From Oligoflexales bacterium (GTDB lineage: Bacteria; Bdellovibrionota; Oligoflexia; Oligoflexales; Oligoflexaceae): a stretch of 12,802 nucleotides of DNA. Location of the stretch: the NCBI GenBank assembly GCA_015232735.1, contig JADFZC010000035.1, forward strand, positions 1 through 12,802. Reading direction: 5' to 3'. A program made the position numbers and the translations under genes. The notes under the pieces are model-generated. The model did not search any database and was not told where the DNA came from. It worked only from the letters and a program-made list of their open reading frames with translations. Shown piece by piece: positions 1-6,304 of the stretch. Each line of letters opens with the position of its first letter. Position 1 is the stretch's first letter.

Positions 1-2
1 TG

Positions 3-50
3 GTCGATAAAGCTTTCGGAATAAAGAACATCAAAAGGGGAAACCGATGA
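3..50 (+). CDS. Possible 3' end of an upstream gene (partial)
   Basis: Frame 3 is open from the window edge and stops with TGA at 48-50. That stop overlaps the hutI ATG at 47-49 as ATGA, the arrangement typical of translationally coupled operon genes. The 15 visible residues are VDKAFGIKNIKRGNR, too few to identify a family. Since hutI lies here, another histidine-utilisation gene (hutH, hutU or an ftcD-like gene) would be an obvious guess, but nothing in the sequence shows it. A run of 15 open codons also arises easily by chance. Confidence 0.3.
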   Translation, partial: VDKAFGIKNIKRGNR

Positions 51-1306
51 CATCCTGTGTCATATCAAATATTGGCGAACTTGTTACCATGGCTCCTCTG
101 GCGGCGGAAAAACGGATTACGCATATCATTCCCTCTGATCTGGGAAGACTTGAAAATGGATATCTCGCAGTTGAAAATGGAAAGATATCGGATTTCGGGG
201 AAGGAAAGGTGCCAGACATATACTCGCACCTTGGGCAAGTTGACGCTGGCGGGGGACTTGTGCTTCCAGGCTTCGTCGATTCGCATACGCATCCGGTCTT
301 TGCGGGTTCCAGAGCCATGGAATTCTGTGAACGTCTTTCAGGCGCTACCTACCAGGATATAGCATCAAAAGGCGGCGGTATCAAATATACCGTCAGGGAA
401 ACAAGAAAAGCCTCAAAGGAGGATCTGACGGCTCTGACTTTGAAACGGCTTGAAGATATGCTGCGGCGTGGAGTGACTTCCGTCGAAGTCAAATCAGGCT
501 ACGGCCTTTCAGTTCCGGATGAGATAAAACTGCTTGAGGTCCTGGACGACGTCTCAAAAAAGACCCCTCAAAAGGTCCATGTAACATGTCTGGCGCTGCA
601 TGCCATTCCATCCGAGGCGGCATCAGCAGAATCATACGTCACAAGGATGACAATCGAGCTTCTTCCCGAAATTAAAAGGAGGTCCCTCGCCAGGTCGGTG
701 GACGCCTTTGTCGAAAAGGGATATTTCTCCGTGGACGAGGCCGACGTACATATAAAAACAGCAAAGGATATGGGATTTGAGATCCGTCTGCACGCGGACG
801 AATTTACCGACGGAAAAGGAGCGCTGGCAGCCGCACGGTGGGGTGCAAAAAGCGCCGACCATCTTGAATTCGCCTCAGAGGAGTCCATAAAGGCCATGGC
901 TCAGGCGAAGGTTGTCGCCACCCTGCTCCCTGGGACCTCCCTTTATACAGGTATTCCATACACCAAGGCGCGTCCGTTTATCTCAGCCGGGTGCCCTCTC
1001 GCGCTTGCCACCGACTATAACCCGGGGTCTTGTCAAATATACAATCTTCCATTTATTGCATCGCTCGGCGCTGTCCACTGCGGACTTGCCCTGCACGAGG
1101 CATTTGCCGCGATAACCTTTGTCCCGGCATTCTCGCTTGGGCTTCACGAGCGGAAAGGCTCTCTCGCCAGGGGTTACGATGCTGATTTTGTTATATATGA
1201 TTTTCACTCTCTTGAAGAATGGATAGCTGACATGGGGCAAAAACTGCCCCGCAAGGTTTTTATGGGCGGCGGGGAAATTGACTTCACTCGTACTGAATGT
1301 CGGTAA
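47..1306 (+). CDS. hutI: Imidazolonepropionase (HutI)
   Basis: This cytoplasmic amidohydrolase opens 4-imidazolone-5-propionate to N-formimino-L-glutamate, the third step of histidine degradation. At 419 aa it has the normal family length. The metal-binding HxH is seen in DSHTHPVFAGSR (His80, His82), followed by the family stretch SGATYQDIASKGGGI (98-112), VEVKSGYGL (147-155), LALHAIP (182-188), LHADEF (248-253), SADHLEF (269-275) and the metal-ligand region ATDYNPGSC (321-329). The start is supported by AAAAGGGG at 33-40, six bases before the ATG. It may be coupled to an upstream frame through an ATGA overlap. Its last 23 bp overlap the 3' end of convergent greA. By eye it is richer in G+C than the flagellar genes. 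The identification is firm; what other hut genes accompany it cannot be seen. Confidence 0.96.
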   Translation: MTSCVISNIGELVTMAPLAAEKRITHIIPSDLGRLENGYLAVENGKISDFGEGKVPDIYSHLGQVDAGGGLVLPGFVDSHTHPVFAGSRAMEFCERLSGATYQDIASKGGGIKYTVRETRKASKEDLTALTLKRLEDMLRRGVTSVEVKSGYGLSVPDEIKLLEVLDDVSKKTPQKVHVTCLALHAIPSEAASAESYVTRMTIELLPEIKRRSLARSVDAFVEKGYFSVDEADVHIKTAKDMGFEIRLHADEFTDGKGALAAARWGAKSADHLEFASEESIKAMAQAKVVATLLPGTSLYTGIPYTKARPFISAGCPLALATDYNPGSCQIYNLPFIASLGAVHCGLALHEAFAAITFVPAFSLGLHERKGSLARGYDADFVIYDFHSLEEWIADMGQKLPRKVFMGGGEIDFTRTECR

Positions 1307-1763
1307 TAATGTACTCGACCGTGCCTTTGGGCGCTCTAACCTCTACAAGGTCATTGATTTTCTTGCCAAGTATTGCCTTCGCTATGGGAGAGTTCAGGGA
1401 AATCTTGTTTTGATGTATGTCAGCCTCAAGCTCACCGACGATCCTGTAGCTTCTTACCTCGCTCGTCTCCTCCCTTTCAAGGGTTACAACGGCTCCGAAT
1501 CTGACGTCACTTATTTCCTGATTGCTGAAATCGATGACTTTGGCCCTTGACAGACGATCTTCAAGGATGTTGATCCTGCCTTCAATGAAACTCTGCTTTT
1601 CCCTTGCAGCGGCATACTCGGCATTCTCGGAGAGATCCCCGTGCGCCCTCGCTACGGCTATCTCGTTTATTATCTTAGGCCTTTCAATGGTCTTGAGTTC
1701 ATGCAGTTCTTTTTTCAGGTCTTCATATCCTTTTCTTGTAAATGGAACCGACTCAACCGCCAT
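1284..1763 (-). CDS. greA: Transcription elongation factor GreA
   Basis: GreA enters the RNA polymerase secondary channel and stimulates cleavage of backtracked RNA. The protein has 159 aa, the usual length. The N-terminal coiled-coil hairpin (about 10-75) carries the acidic tip in HGDLSENAEY (41-50); Asp43 and Glu46 match the catalytic tip acids. The C-terminal FKBP-like domain holds ADIHQNKISLNSPIAKAILGK-type sequence (114-134) that binds polymerase. The ATG at 1763 is preceded by GGAAAGG eight bases upstream. Its 3' end overlaps the end of hutI on the other strand. The operon on its upstream side ends 426 bp away, so it is probably transcribed on its own, though I found no convincing -35/-10 pair for it. 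The family call is clear. Confidence 0.96.
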   Translation of the reverse strand: MAVESVPFTRKGYEDLKKELHELKTIERPKIINEIAVARAHGDLSENAEYAAAREKQSFIEGRINILEDRLSRAKVIDFSNQEISDVRFGAVVTLEREETSEVRSYRIVGELEADIHQNKISLNSPIAKAILGKKINDLVEVRAPKGTVEYIITDIQYE

Positions 1764-1793
1764 TGCTATACCTTTCCGATAGTGACCTCCTCA

Positions 1794-1809
1794 CCTCAAT
1801 AAATTAAGG
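1794..1809. repeat. Palindromic box, copy 1
   Basis: CCTCAATAAATTAAGG lies about 30 bp before the greA start and matches copy 2 (1946-1961) at 15 of 16 positions. With the flanking bases (1792-1811) it forms a stem CACCTcAA/TTaAGGTG around loop TAAA with one mismatch. The two copies are direct repeats 152 bp apart, flanking the large palindrome. They could be operators, duplicated target sites or element ends. Confidence 0.6.
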
Positions 1810-1838
1810 TGCATCCTGTAGTTAGGACGCTTCAAGGT

Positions 1839-1925
1839 TTGCATTTTTTTGCTACAATTCAAGCGTTAGCTTGAAAGGGCGAAGCCACATCGCTGACTAG
1901 CTTGAACTGTAGCAATATAATGCAA
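1839..1925. repeat. 87-bp imperfect palindrome (26-bp arms)
   Basis: The arms are 1839-1864 and 1900-1925. The reverse complement of one matches the other at 23 of 26 positions, including TTGCATT, GCTACA and TTCAAGC blocks. The 35-nt spacer includes a second GCTTGAA (1869-1875), so TTCAAGC at 1858-1864 can pair either locally (4-nt loop GTTA) or with the distal arm: two competing folds. The motif recurs once more as TCAAGCC at 1931-1937. Such a structure fits a MITE/REP-like element or a structured RNA; no transposase is nearby. Confidence 0.75.
1893..1921 (+). promoter_or_regulatory. Putative sigma-70-type promoter, + strand
   Basis: CTGACT (1893-1898, four of six bases of the -35 consensus) is followed after exactly 17 bp by a perfect TATAAT (1916-1921). 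Predicted transcription would start near 1928 and run through the hairpins and the small ORF toward the 3' end of the oppositely directed flagellar operon. The -10 falls inside the right arm of the palindrome, at the bases where the two arms differ. In AT-rich sequence a chance match is possible. Confidence 0.45.
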
Positions 1926-1943
1926 AAAAATCAAGCCTTACAT

Positions 1944-1963
1944 CCCCTCAATAAATTGAGGGG
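1944..1963. repeat. Palindromic box, copy 2 (perfect hairpin)
   Basis: CCCCTCAA-TAAA-TTGAGGGG forms a perfect 8-bp stem with a 4-nt loop. The core 1946-1961 repeats 1794-1809 with one change, and here that base restores perfect symmetry. The + strand has no T-run after it. On the minus strand a T-tract follows about 13 nt downstream, too far for a typical intrinsic terminator. Confidence 0.65.
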
Positions 1964-1990
1964 GATTTCGGCTTGGCTTCTAAAATGTGA

Positions 1991-2014
1991 CAGGATTGAG
2001 TGCGTACAATCCTG
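1991..2014. repeat. Hairpin CAGGATTG / CAATCCTG
   Basis: A perfect 8-bp inverted repeat (1991-1998 with 2007-2014) encloses an 8-nt loop. It lies within the putative + strand transcript, just before the Shine-Dalgarno-like AAAGGAG at 2022-2028. No T-run follows, so it is not a classical terminator. Confidence 0.55.
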
Positions 2015-2082
2015 CCAGATGAAAGGAGAGTATACTCAATGTGAGCAGCTCCTAGATGCCATAAGTAGAGTTGGGTGTAAAC

Positions 2083-2163
2083 ATGTATATTTCATTTTTT
2101 ACAAAAATATTGGTATTTTGCACGATCGTATTAAAAATTTACAATGATTTGAAGACAATATAA
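2083..2163 (+). CDS. Possible 26-aa hydrophobic small ORF
   Basis: An ATG at 2083 opens a 26-codon frame ending at TAA 2161-2163. Its residues include SFFTKILVFCTIVLKIY, a short hydrophobic helix with a basic, polar tail, the general look of a small membrane peptide or type I toxin. The Shine-Dalgarno is weak (GAG/GGG bases upstream). It sits downstream of the putative + strand promoter and hairpins. AT-rich DNA yields such frames by chance, so this is a weak call. Confidence 0.15.
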   Translation: MYISFFTKILVFCTIVLKIYNDLKTI

Positions 2164-2169
2164 AGAAGG

Positions 2170-2189
2170 TTGGTTGATAGATCATCCAA
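2170..2189 (-). terminator. Weak terminator-like hairpin after the flagellar operon
   Basis: Just past the stop of the last flagellar gene, the minus strand can form TTGGaTGA/TCAaCCAA around TCTA, an 8-position stem with one mismatch. It is followed by CCTTCTTTATATT, a broken T-rich run. Position fits a transcription terminator, but stem and U-tract are both weak. Confidence 0.3.
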
Positions 2190-2987
2190 TCATTTCTGAG
2201 CGGCGGCTGTTTCCGCGGGCATGCCCCTGCAAATTTCAAATTCTTTTTTCAGCGAATTATTAATCTCTCTTAAAAACTCATATTCGGTTCCTGACTTGAT
2301 GCGACCATAATATTCAGATATCTCGACGGACTTCTCCGGGTTCATCAATGTCAGAAACTGGGTTACAAGTTTTTTCGGCAATTTGTTGAAAAGTGCAACT
2401 ACCAGGTCCTTGTCCATTTTTTCAAAAATGGGAGCCGCTTTCTTTGGGGTCATCTTGGTATAAATATCCACAAGCTGGTTAAGCCTCTCATCTTTTATCT
2501 TCTTTTCATTCTGCAACGTACCTTTCAATAAAATCATCTCATCCTCAAACTTTGATATCTTTTTATCAATGGTTTGTTCAAGCGAAATCAGGTGACGCTC
2601 CCTGTCCTTCAATATCCTCATTCGTTCATCTATCTGACCCTTTTTCCTTTCAATTAGCGTTATATACCTGTTAATCTCCTCTTTGGTAAGCTTTTCAGTC
2701 TCAAGTTTGGGAAGAGACAAGATGTCTTCCAGATAGCTTTTTCGTTTTGACGTTTCACCTTCATCGTCACCTACATCATCATCCGTCCCCCTGTTGTCTT
2801 CCACCTTTTTGGCAGCTGCAACCTTTTTTGGCTCTTCATTATTCTCTTTTGCCGCAAGAATCCTGTCGCCCAGATAAATTATGTTTATATCCATATAGCT
2901 TAGGATAATGGCGGTAATAACTACTATTTTAATTATGATAAGGTACTTCAGACCATTTGTACCCAACCGGTTCAGAAAACCTTCCAT
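2190..2987 (-). CDS. MotE-like flagellar protein with MgtE_N/FliG-like domain
   Basis: The protein has 265 aa. A single N-terminal membrane segment (about 15-40) is followed by an acidic, low-complexity linker (50-85), a long charged coiled coil (about 95-172) and a compact C-terminal segment, KMTPKKAAPIFEKMDKDLVV onward (178-225), typical of the MgtE N-terminal domain found in MotE proteins and related to the FliG middle domain. This predicts a membrane-anchored protein with a periplasmic coiled coil. MotE in rhizobia chaperones the motility protein MotC; the exact role here is inferred. It is the last gene of the operon, after fliJ, the usual place for this family. I chose ATG 2987 over the adjacent TTG at 2990 because GGAG lies eight bases upstream. 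The C-terminus is Ala-rich. Confidence 0.75.
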   Translation of the reverse strand: MEGFLNRLGTNGLKYLIIIKIVVITAIILSYMDINIIYLGDRILAAKENNEEPKKVAAAKKVEDNRGTDDDVGDDEGETSKRKSYLEDILSLPKLETEKLTKEEINRYITLIERKKGQIDERMRILKDRERHLISLEQTIDKKISKFEDEMILLKGTLQNEKKIKDERLNQLVDIYTKMTPKKAAPIFEKMDKDLVVALFNKLPKKLVTQFLTLMNPEKSVEISEYYGRIKSGTEYEFLREINNSLKKEFEICRGMPAETAAAQK

Positions 2988-3017
2988 CAATTACACTCCA
3001 TGAATTCTTTACCGCAG

Positions 3018-3470
3018 CTACTTTTGATTGGCGGTAAATTTTTTTGAAGCAATTTCATCAAGATTCTTCTGGTCATCCCTTTGAATCTGAACTGCAATTT
3101 CATCGCCAATTCTTCCAGACAGTTTCTCTATCGTTTTAAGATTTTTCTGCGCATTAACCAGCTGCGCCAGTTGCGCCTTTTCCTTTTCCTCTATTGTCCT
3201 CACTTCACGAAGGGACTTATACCACTTGCTTTTCACATAATCCAATCCCACTTCCAGAGTCAGGAGTTTCTTCGAGTCACACTCCTTTCTGGCCTTATTT
3301 ACCTGTTCGACACCTTCCATGTAAAGTTTCTGGTTATCCCTGAGTTTCTTGACCGCTTCAACCTTATCGGTTCTTATCTGTTCAAGGAGAATCATCTCCT
3401 CATCAACCTGGACTTTTCTTACTTTGATAATTGGCTGAATACGTGCTTGTCTTTTTCTCAATTCATTCAT
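3018..3470 (-). CDS. fliJ: Flagellar export protein FliJ
   Basis: FliJ is the central stalk of the flagellar export ATPase and escorts unloaded chaperones. The product has 150 aa, the normal size, and is almost entirely charged alpha-helical coiled coil with no Gly/Pro-rich or membrane segments, as in FliJ. FliJ sequences diverge strongly, so the call rests on length, coiled-coil character and position directly after fliI. The ATG at 3470 has GAGG about ten bases upstream; a minimal frame ATG-AAA-AAA-TGA lies between that Shine-Dalgarno and the start. A sigma-54-like site lies about 45 bp upstream in the 74-bp gap after fliI. Confidence 0.85.
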   Translation of the reverse strand: MNELRKRQARIQPIIKVRKVQVDEEMILLEQIRTDKVEAVKKLRDNQKLYMEGVEQVNKARKECDSKKLLTLEVGLDYVKSKWYKSLREVRTIEEKEKAQLAQLVNAQKNLKTIEKLSGRIGDEIAVQIQRDDQKNLDEIASKKFTANQK

Positions 3471-3511
3471 TTTTTCATGACCTCAAAAAATCAGTTATAT
3501 ATTGGTACTGA

Positions 3512-3527
3512 TGCAATCCTGACGCCA
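3512..3527 (-). promoter_or_regulatory. Putative sigma-54 promoter before fliJ
   Basis: On the minus strand TGGCGTCAGGATTGCA has the invariant GG and GC separated by exactly ten bases and matches the consensus in TGGC and TTGCA. Transcription would begin near 3500, about 30 nt before fliJ. It lies in the largest internal gap of the operon, so it could give fliJ and the motE-like gene a separate promoter. It overlaps an imperfect dyad (about 3511-3542). The -24 half lacks the usual A after TGGC. Confidence 0.5.
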
Positions 3528-3544
3528 AATGCGCCAGCATCAGA

Positions 3545-4906
3545 TTAATTCCTTACTTCAAATATCTTTTGCATTGTCCGAACAGCTTCATTCAAGTTGC
3601 ACTTCTCGTCAATATCCTGTCTCAAAAAACTCTCAATCTGAGGCATGAGGTATATTGCCTCGTCAAGAGCAGGATTGGACCCATTCTGATACGCACCTAT
3701 CTGCACGACATCTATCTTCTCCTGATAGGTTCCCAACAATGATTTTATCCTTGTTGCAAGTTCCCTGTGTTCCTTCGAAATCACATCATTCATGACGCGG
3801 CTCGCGCTTGTCGTGATATCAATGGCCGGATAGTGACCTTTTGCCGCAAGGGTTCTGGACAAATTTATGTGCCCATCCAGAATTGATCTGGTCGCATCAG
3901 CTATAGGCTCGTTAAAATCATCGCCATCGACAAGTACTGTATAAATACCGCTTATTGAACCCCGTCCCAAAATCTGTGGCCCTGTTCTTTCAAGCAGTTT
4001 GGGCAAAAGTGAAAATACCGAGGGAGTATAGCCTCTTGTCGTAGGAGATTCACCTATTGCGTTTCCTATCTCCCTTTGGGACTGTGCAACCCTTGTCAAG
4101 CTATCCATGATTAAAAGAACGTTTCTGCCTTGAAAGGAGAAATGTTCTGCAATTGTGGTAGCCACCTTGGCACCTCTGATTCTCATAAGCGGTGACTGAT
4201 CGCTTGTAACTGTAACAAGGACCGACCTTGCAAGCCCTTCCTGTCCAAGATCCCTCTCAATAAATTCTCTTACTTCCCGTCCCCTCTCACCAAGCAAAGC
4301 GATGACATTTACATCGGCGTTTGAATTTTTTGCCATCATACCCATCAAAACGCTTTTGCCTACACCTGAACCGGACATTATCCCGATTCTCTGCCCCTGC
4401 CCCAAGGTCAACAGGCCATCGATTGCCCTTACACCAAGACTCAGCGGACTTGTTATTCTTTGTCTCTCCATAGGATTCGGCGCCGCTTGATCGATTTCAT
4501 GATAATGCGGATTCGAAGGAATCTCCAAAGATGATTCATTCAAAGGATTAAGAAAAGGATCTACAACCTTGCCAAGCAAAAAATCCCCCACTGGAATCCT
4601 TGTGAAATTGCTCATGCTATGAATAATGCAGCCTGGTGACACTCCATTCATGTGGGTGTACGGCAAAAGAAGTACCTTATCCTGTCTGTACCCTACCACC
4701 TCTGCAACAATCTGGTCACTTCTTCCCGGAACGTCAATTTTCACTATTGTCCCAAGCTGACTGTTCGGCAAAATTGCTTCCACGATTGTTCCAATAACAT
4801 TGCATACCTTACCCTTGTATGACCACCTGACTGCCTTGAATGCATCAGTAAGCGCTCTTTGAGACAATTTCTTTGGAACCACATCCAATATATCTTTATT
4901 TTCCAT
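3545..4906 (-). CDS. fliI: Flagellum-specific export ATPase FliI
   Basis: FliI is the hexameric, F1-beta-like ATPase at the base of the flagellar type III export gate. The product has 453 aa, the usual length. The Walker A motif is SGSGVGKS (178-185), the catalytic glutamate region LLGERGREVREFI (204-216), Walker B LLIMDSLTRVAQSQREI (264-280), and the family stretch GESPTTRGYTPSVFSLLPKL (285-304) follows. Its ATG at 4906 overlaps the fliH stop as TGATG, which implies translational coupling; the TTG three bases further upstream is the less likely start. FliH and FliJ, its regulators, are encoded on either side. No key residue is missing. Confidence 0.96.
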   Translation of the reverse strand: MENKDILDVVPKKLSQRALTDAFKAVRWSYKGKVCNVIGTIVEAILPNSQLGTIVKIDVPGRSDQIVAEVVGYRQDKVLLLPYTHMNGVSPGCIIHSMSNFTRIPVGDFLLGKVVDPFLNPLNESSLEIPSNPHYHEIDQAAPNPMERQRITSPLSLGVRAIDGLLTLGQGQRIGIMSGSGVGKSVLMGMMAKNSNADVNVIALLGERGREVREFIERDLGQEGLARSVLVTVTSDQSPLMRIRGAKVATTIAEHFSFQGRNVLLIMDSLTRVAQSQREIGNAIGESPTTRGYTPSVFSLLPKLLERTGPQILGRGSISGIYTVLVDGDDFNEPIADATRSILDGHINLSRTLAAKGHYPAIDITTSASRVMNDVISKEHRELATRIKSLLGTYQEKIDVVQIGAYQNGSNPALDEAIYLMPQIESFLRQDIDEKCNLNEAVRTMQKIFEVRN

Positions 4907-6276
4907 CAACCTGCTTTATCCTTTTCAACTTCAAAAAGATCAAGATTTGCATTTTTGAAAAGGTCCTTTACCATCTCAGACATATTACCGTCTATGACCG
5001 TTAGACCGGACTCAATTCTGAAATCCCCTTCCGGAATTTTTTCATCACTTTCTATTCTATTCTTTAAGCTGTCATCCAAAAGATCCCTGAGACCATCTGC
5101 CATTTCGGGATTGACATGGATTCTGAATTTGTCATCAGGGACAGCCTCCCTGATCGCCCTTGAAATCATTGATGCGAATGAATCTCTGTTAACATAAAAT
5201 TCGCGCCTTAGCAGGCCTTCCATCATCGATTGACACAAAATCAGGAAATTCTCCTGAGAATTTTGAAGAACATTTTTCTTGAGTCCCTCAAGCTCTCCAA
5301 TCAATACCATCAGTTTTTTTGCCAGTTCCTGATAATTATTCTTCAGTTGAAGAGCCGCCTTTTCCTCTCCCACCTTAAACCCATCCTCATAACCCTTTGC
5401 CTTCAACTCCTCAACAAGCTGGCTCTGCTTTTCGCTAATCTTGCTCATAGTTTCCTGATCACTATATGTCTTGAAAGGCCTAAACGACGATTCACTTTTG
5501 GGAGTCCACTTCGATACTGGGGCTGCACTATCCCCGACATCCTGTGAGATAACGGGATTCGTGGATATTTCATCAAGATTTGATTTCATTTTGCTGTTCA
5601 CATCGGCAACATCATTTAATGCCTTCGTCGCTTCATTAATCGATTCTTTATGAATTTCCGAATGGTTATCATTTATTTCCACATTAGGAGCATTATCTGG
5701 TTCAGCAGTAGTAGGTTTAGCTTCCAATATTTGTGGTGCCTCATCCTTCTCTTCTATGATCTCCATTATCTCCCTTTGATGTTCTGCAGGAAGTGAGACT
5801 GTTTCACCTGCCTGATCCTCTTCTGCAACAGCCTTTTCAACCTCGTCCATTATTTCTGTTTTATCGTCTTCATCCGTTTTAGTAAGACCAAGCCTCTTTC
5901 TTTCCCTCTGCTTGTTCAGGATATATTCCCGTTCCATTTCGATTTCTTCATCATCCTCATACCTTCCCTGCCTGCTTCTTTGACGTTCTCTCATCCTCTT
6001 CCAGTCATCCGTGAAATCAACTGGATAGAGTATAATTCTCTTTACACCTGGCTCCAGATTCGCTCTGATCTCTCTGGAATCCTTCAGCGTCCTGCTTAAT
6101 TTTTCCTTTCTGTGCACATCTGCATGTATAATGCTGTTTAAAGGGTTGTCAGCCTCGATAGTTTCAAGCTCTGCCACTGCGCCAAAGGAGAAATCCTCAA
6201 TCTGGATATGTTTCAATATCGGATCCCCGTTTCTTATATATCTTCCGCTATTTTTCTTTCCTCTTTCGTCATTCAT
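4906..6276 (-). CDS. fliH: FliH, flagellar assembly protein with a long acidic N-terminus
   Basis: FliH dimers bind and restrain FliI and dock it to the C-ring. The C-terminal part is FliH-like: a Gly-spaced helical stretch (GYEDGFKVGEEKA, 295-307), coiled coil (308-340), and a globular end with EGLLRREF (353-360), FRIHVNPEMADGL (384-396) and IESGLTVIDGNMSEMV (421-436). At 456 aa it is about twice the usual length. The extra N-terminal 270 residues are highly charged, Glu/Asp-rich and probably disordered. The FliN-binding N-terminal Trp motif of enterobacterial FliH is not evident: the only Trp residues are at 92 and 257. It lies directly before fliI and 28 bp after fliF, where fliG would normally intervene. 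The start has only a weak Shine-Dalgarno. Confidence 0.85.
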   Translation of the reverse strand: MNDERGKKNSGRYIRNGDPILKHIQIEDFSFGAVAELETIEADNPLNSIIHADVHRKEKLSRTLKDSREIRANLEPGVKRIILYPVDFTDDWKRMRERQRSRQGRYEDDEEIEMEREYILNKQRERKRLGLTKTDEDDKTEIMDEVEKAVAEEDQAGETVSLPAEHQREIMEIIEEKDEAPQILEAKPTTAEPDNAPNVEINDNHSEIHKESINEATKALNDVADVNSKMKSNLDEISTNPVISQDVGDSAAPVSKWTPKSESSFRPFKTYSDQETMSKISEKQSQLVEELKAKGYEDGFKVGEEKAALQLKNNYQELAKKLMVLIGELEGLKKNVLQNSQENFLILCQSMMEGLLRREFYVNRDSFASMISRAIREAVPDDKFRIHVNPEMADGLRDLLDDSLKNRIESDEKIPEGDFRIESGLTVIDGNMSEMVKDLFKNANLDLFEVEKDKAG

Positions 6277-6304
6277 ATTGGCTTATCCAGAATTTATTAT
6301 CTTT

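Larger units (their letters stand above)
1764..2189. other. Structured 426-bp intergenic region
   Basis: This is the only long gene-free stretch. It lies between the greA start and the end of the flagellar operon. It contains two copies of a palindromic box (1794-1809, 1946-1961), an 87-bp imperfect palindrome (1839-1925), a + strand promoter-like pair (1893-1921), an 8-bp hairpin (1991-2014), a perfect 10-bp palindrome GAGTATACTC (2028-2037), a strong Shine-Dalgarno AAAGGAG (2022-2028) followed by ATG-TGA, and a tiny hydrophobic ORF (2083-2163). The density of inverted repeats suggests a non-coding RNA, a small mobile-element remnant or a regulatory region. No known RNA family was recognised. 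Confidence 0.6.

Noticed and set aside
1234..1250. GGGGCA-AAAAC-TGCCCC hairpin as a terminator for hutI or greA
   Set aside because: It lies inside the hutI coding region before its stop, and on the minus strand no T-run follows the stem.
1902..2147. An 81-codon + strand open frame from a TTG in the intergenic region
   Set aside because: No Shine-Dalgarno before the TTG, it runs straight through the palindrome arm and hairpins, and the product has no recognisable fold or family. The inverted repeats explain the region better.
2190..2987. A magnesium transporter (MgtE) on the strength of the MgtE_N-like segment
   Set aside because: There are no CBS domains and no multi-helix channel domain; a single membrane helix plus coiled coil next to fliJ fits MotE.
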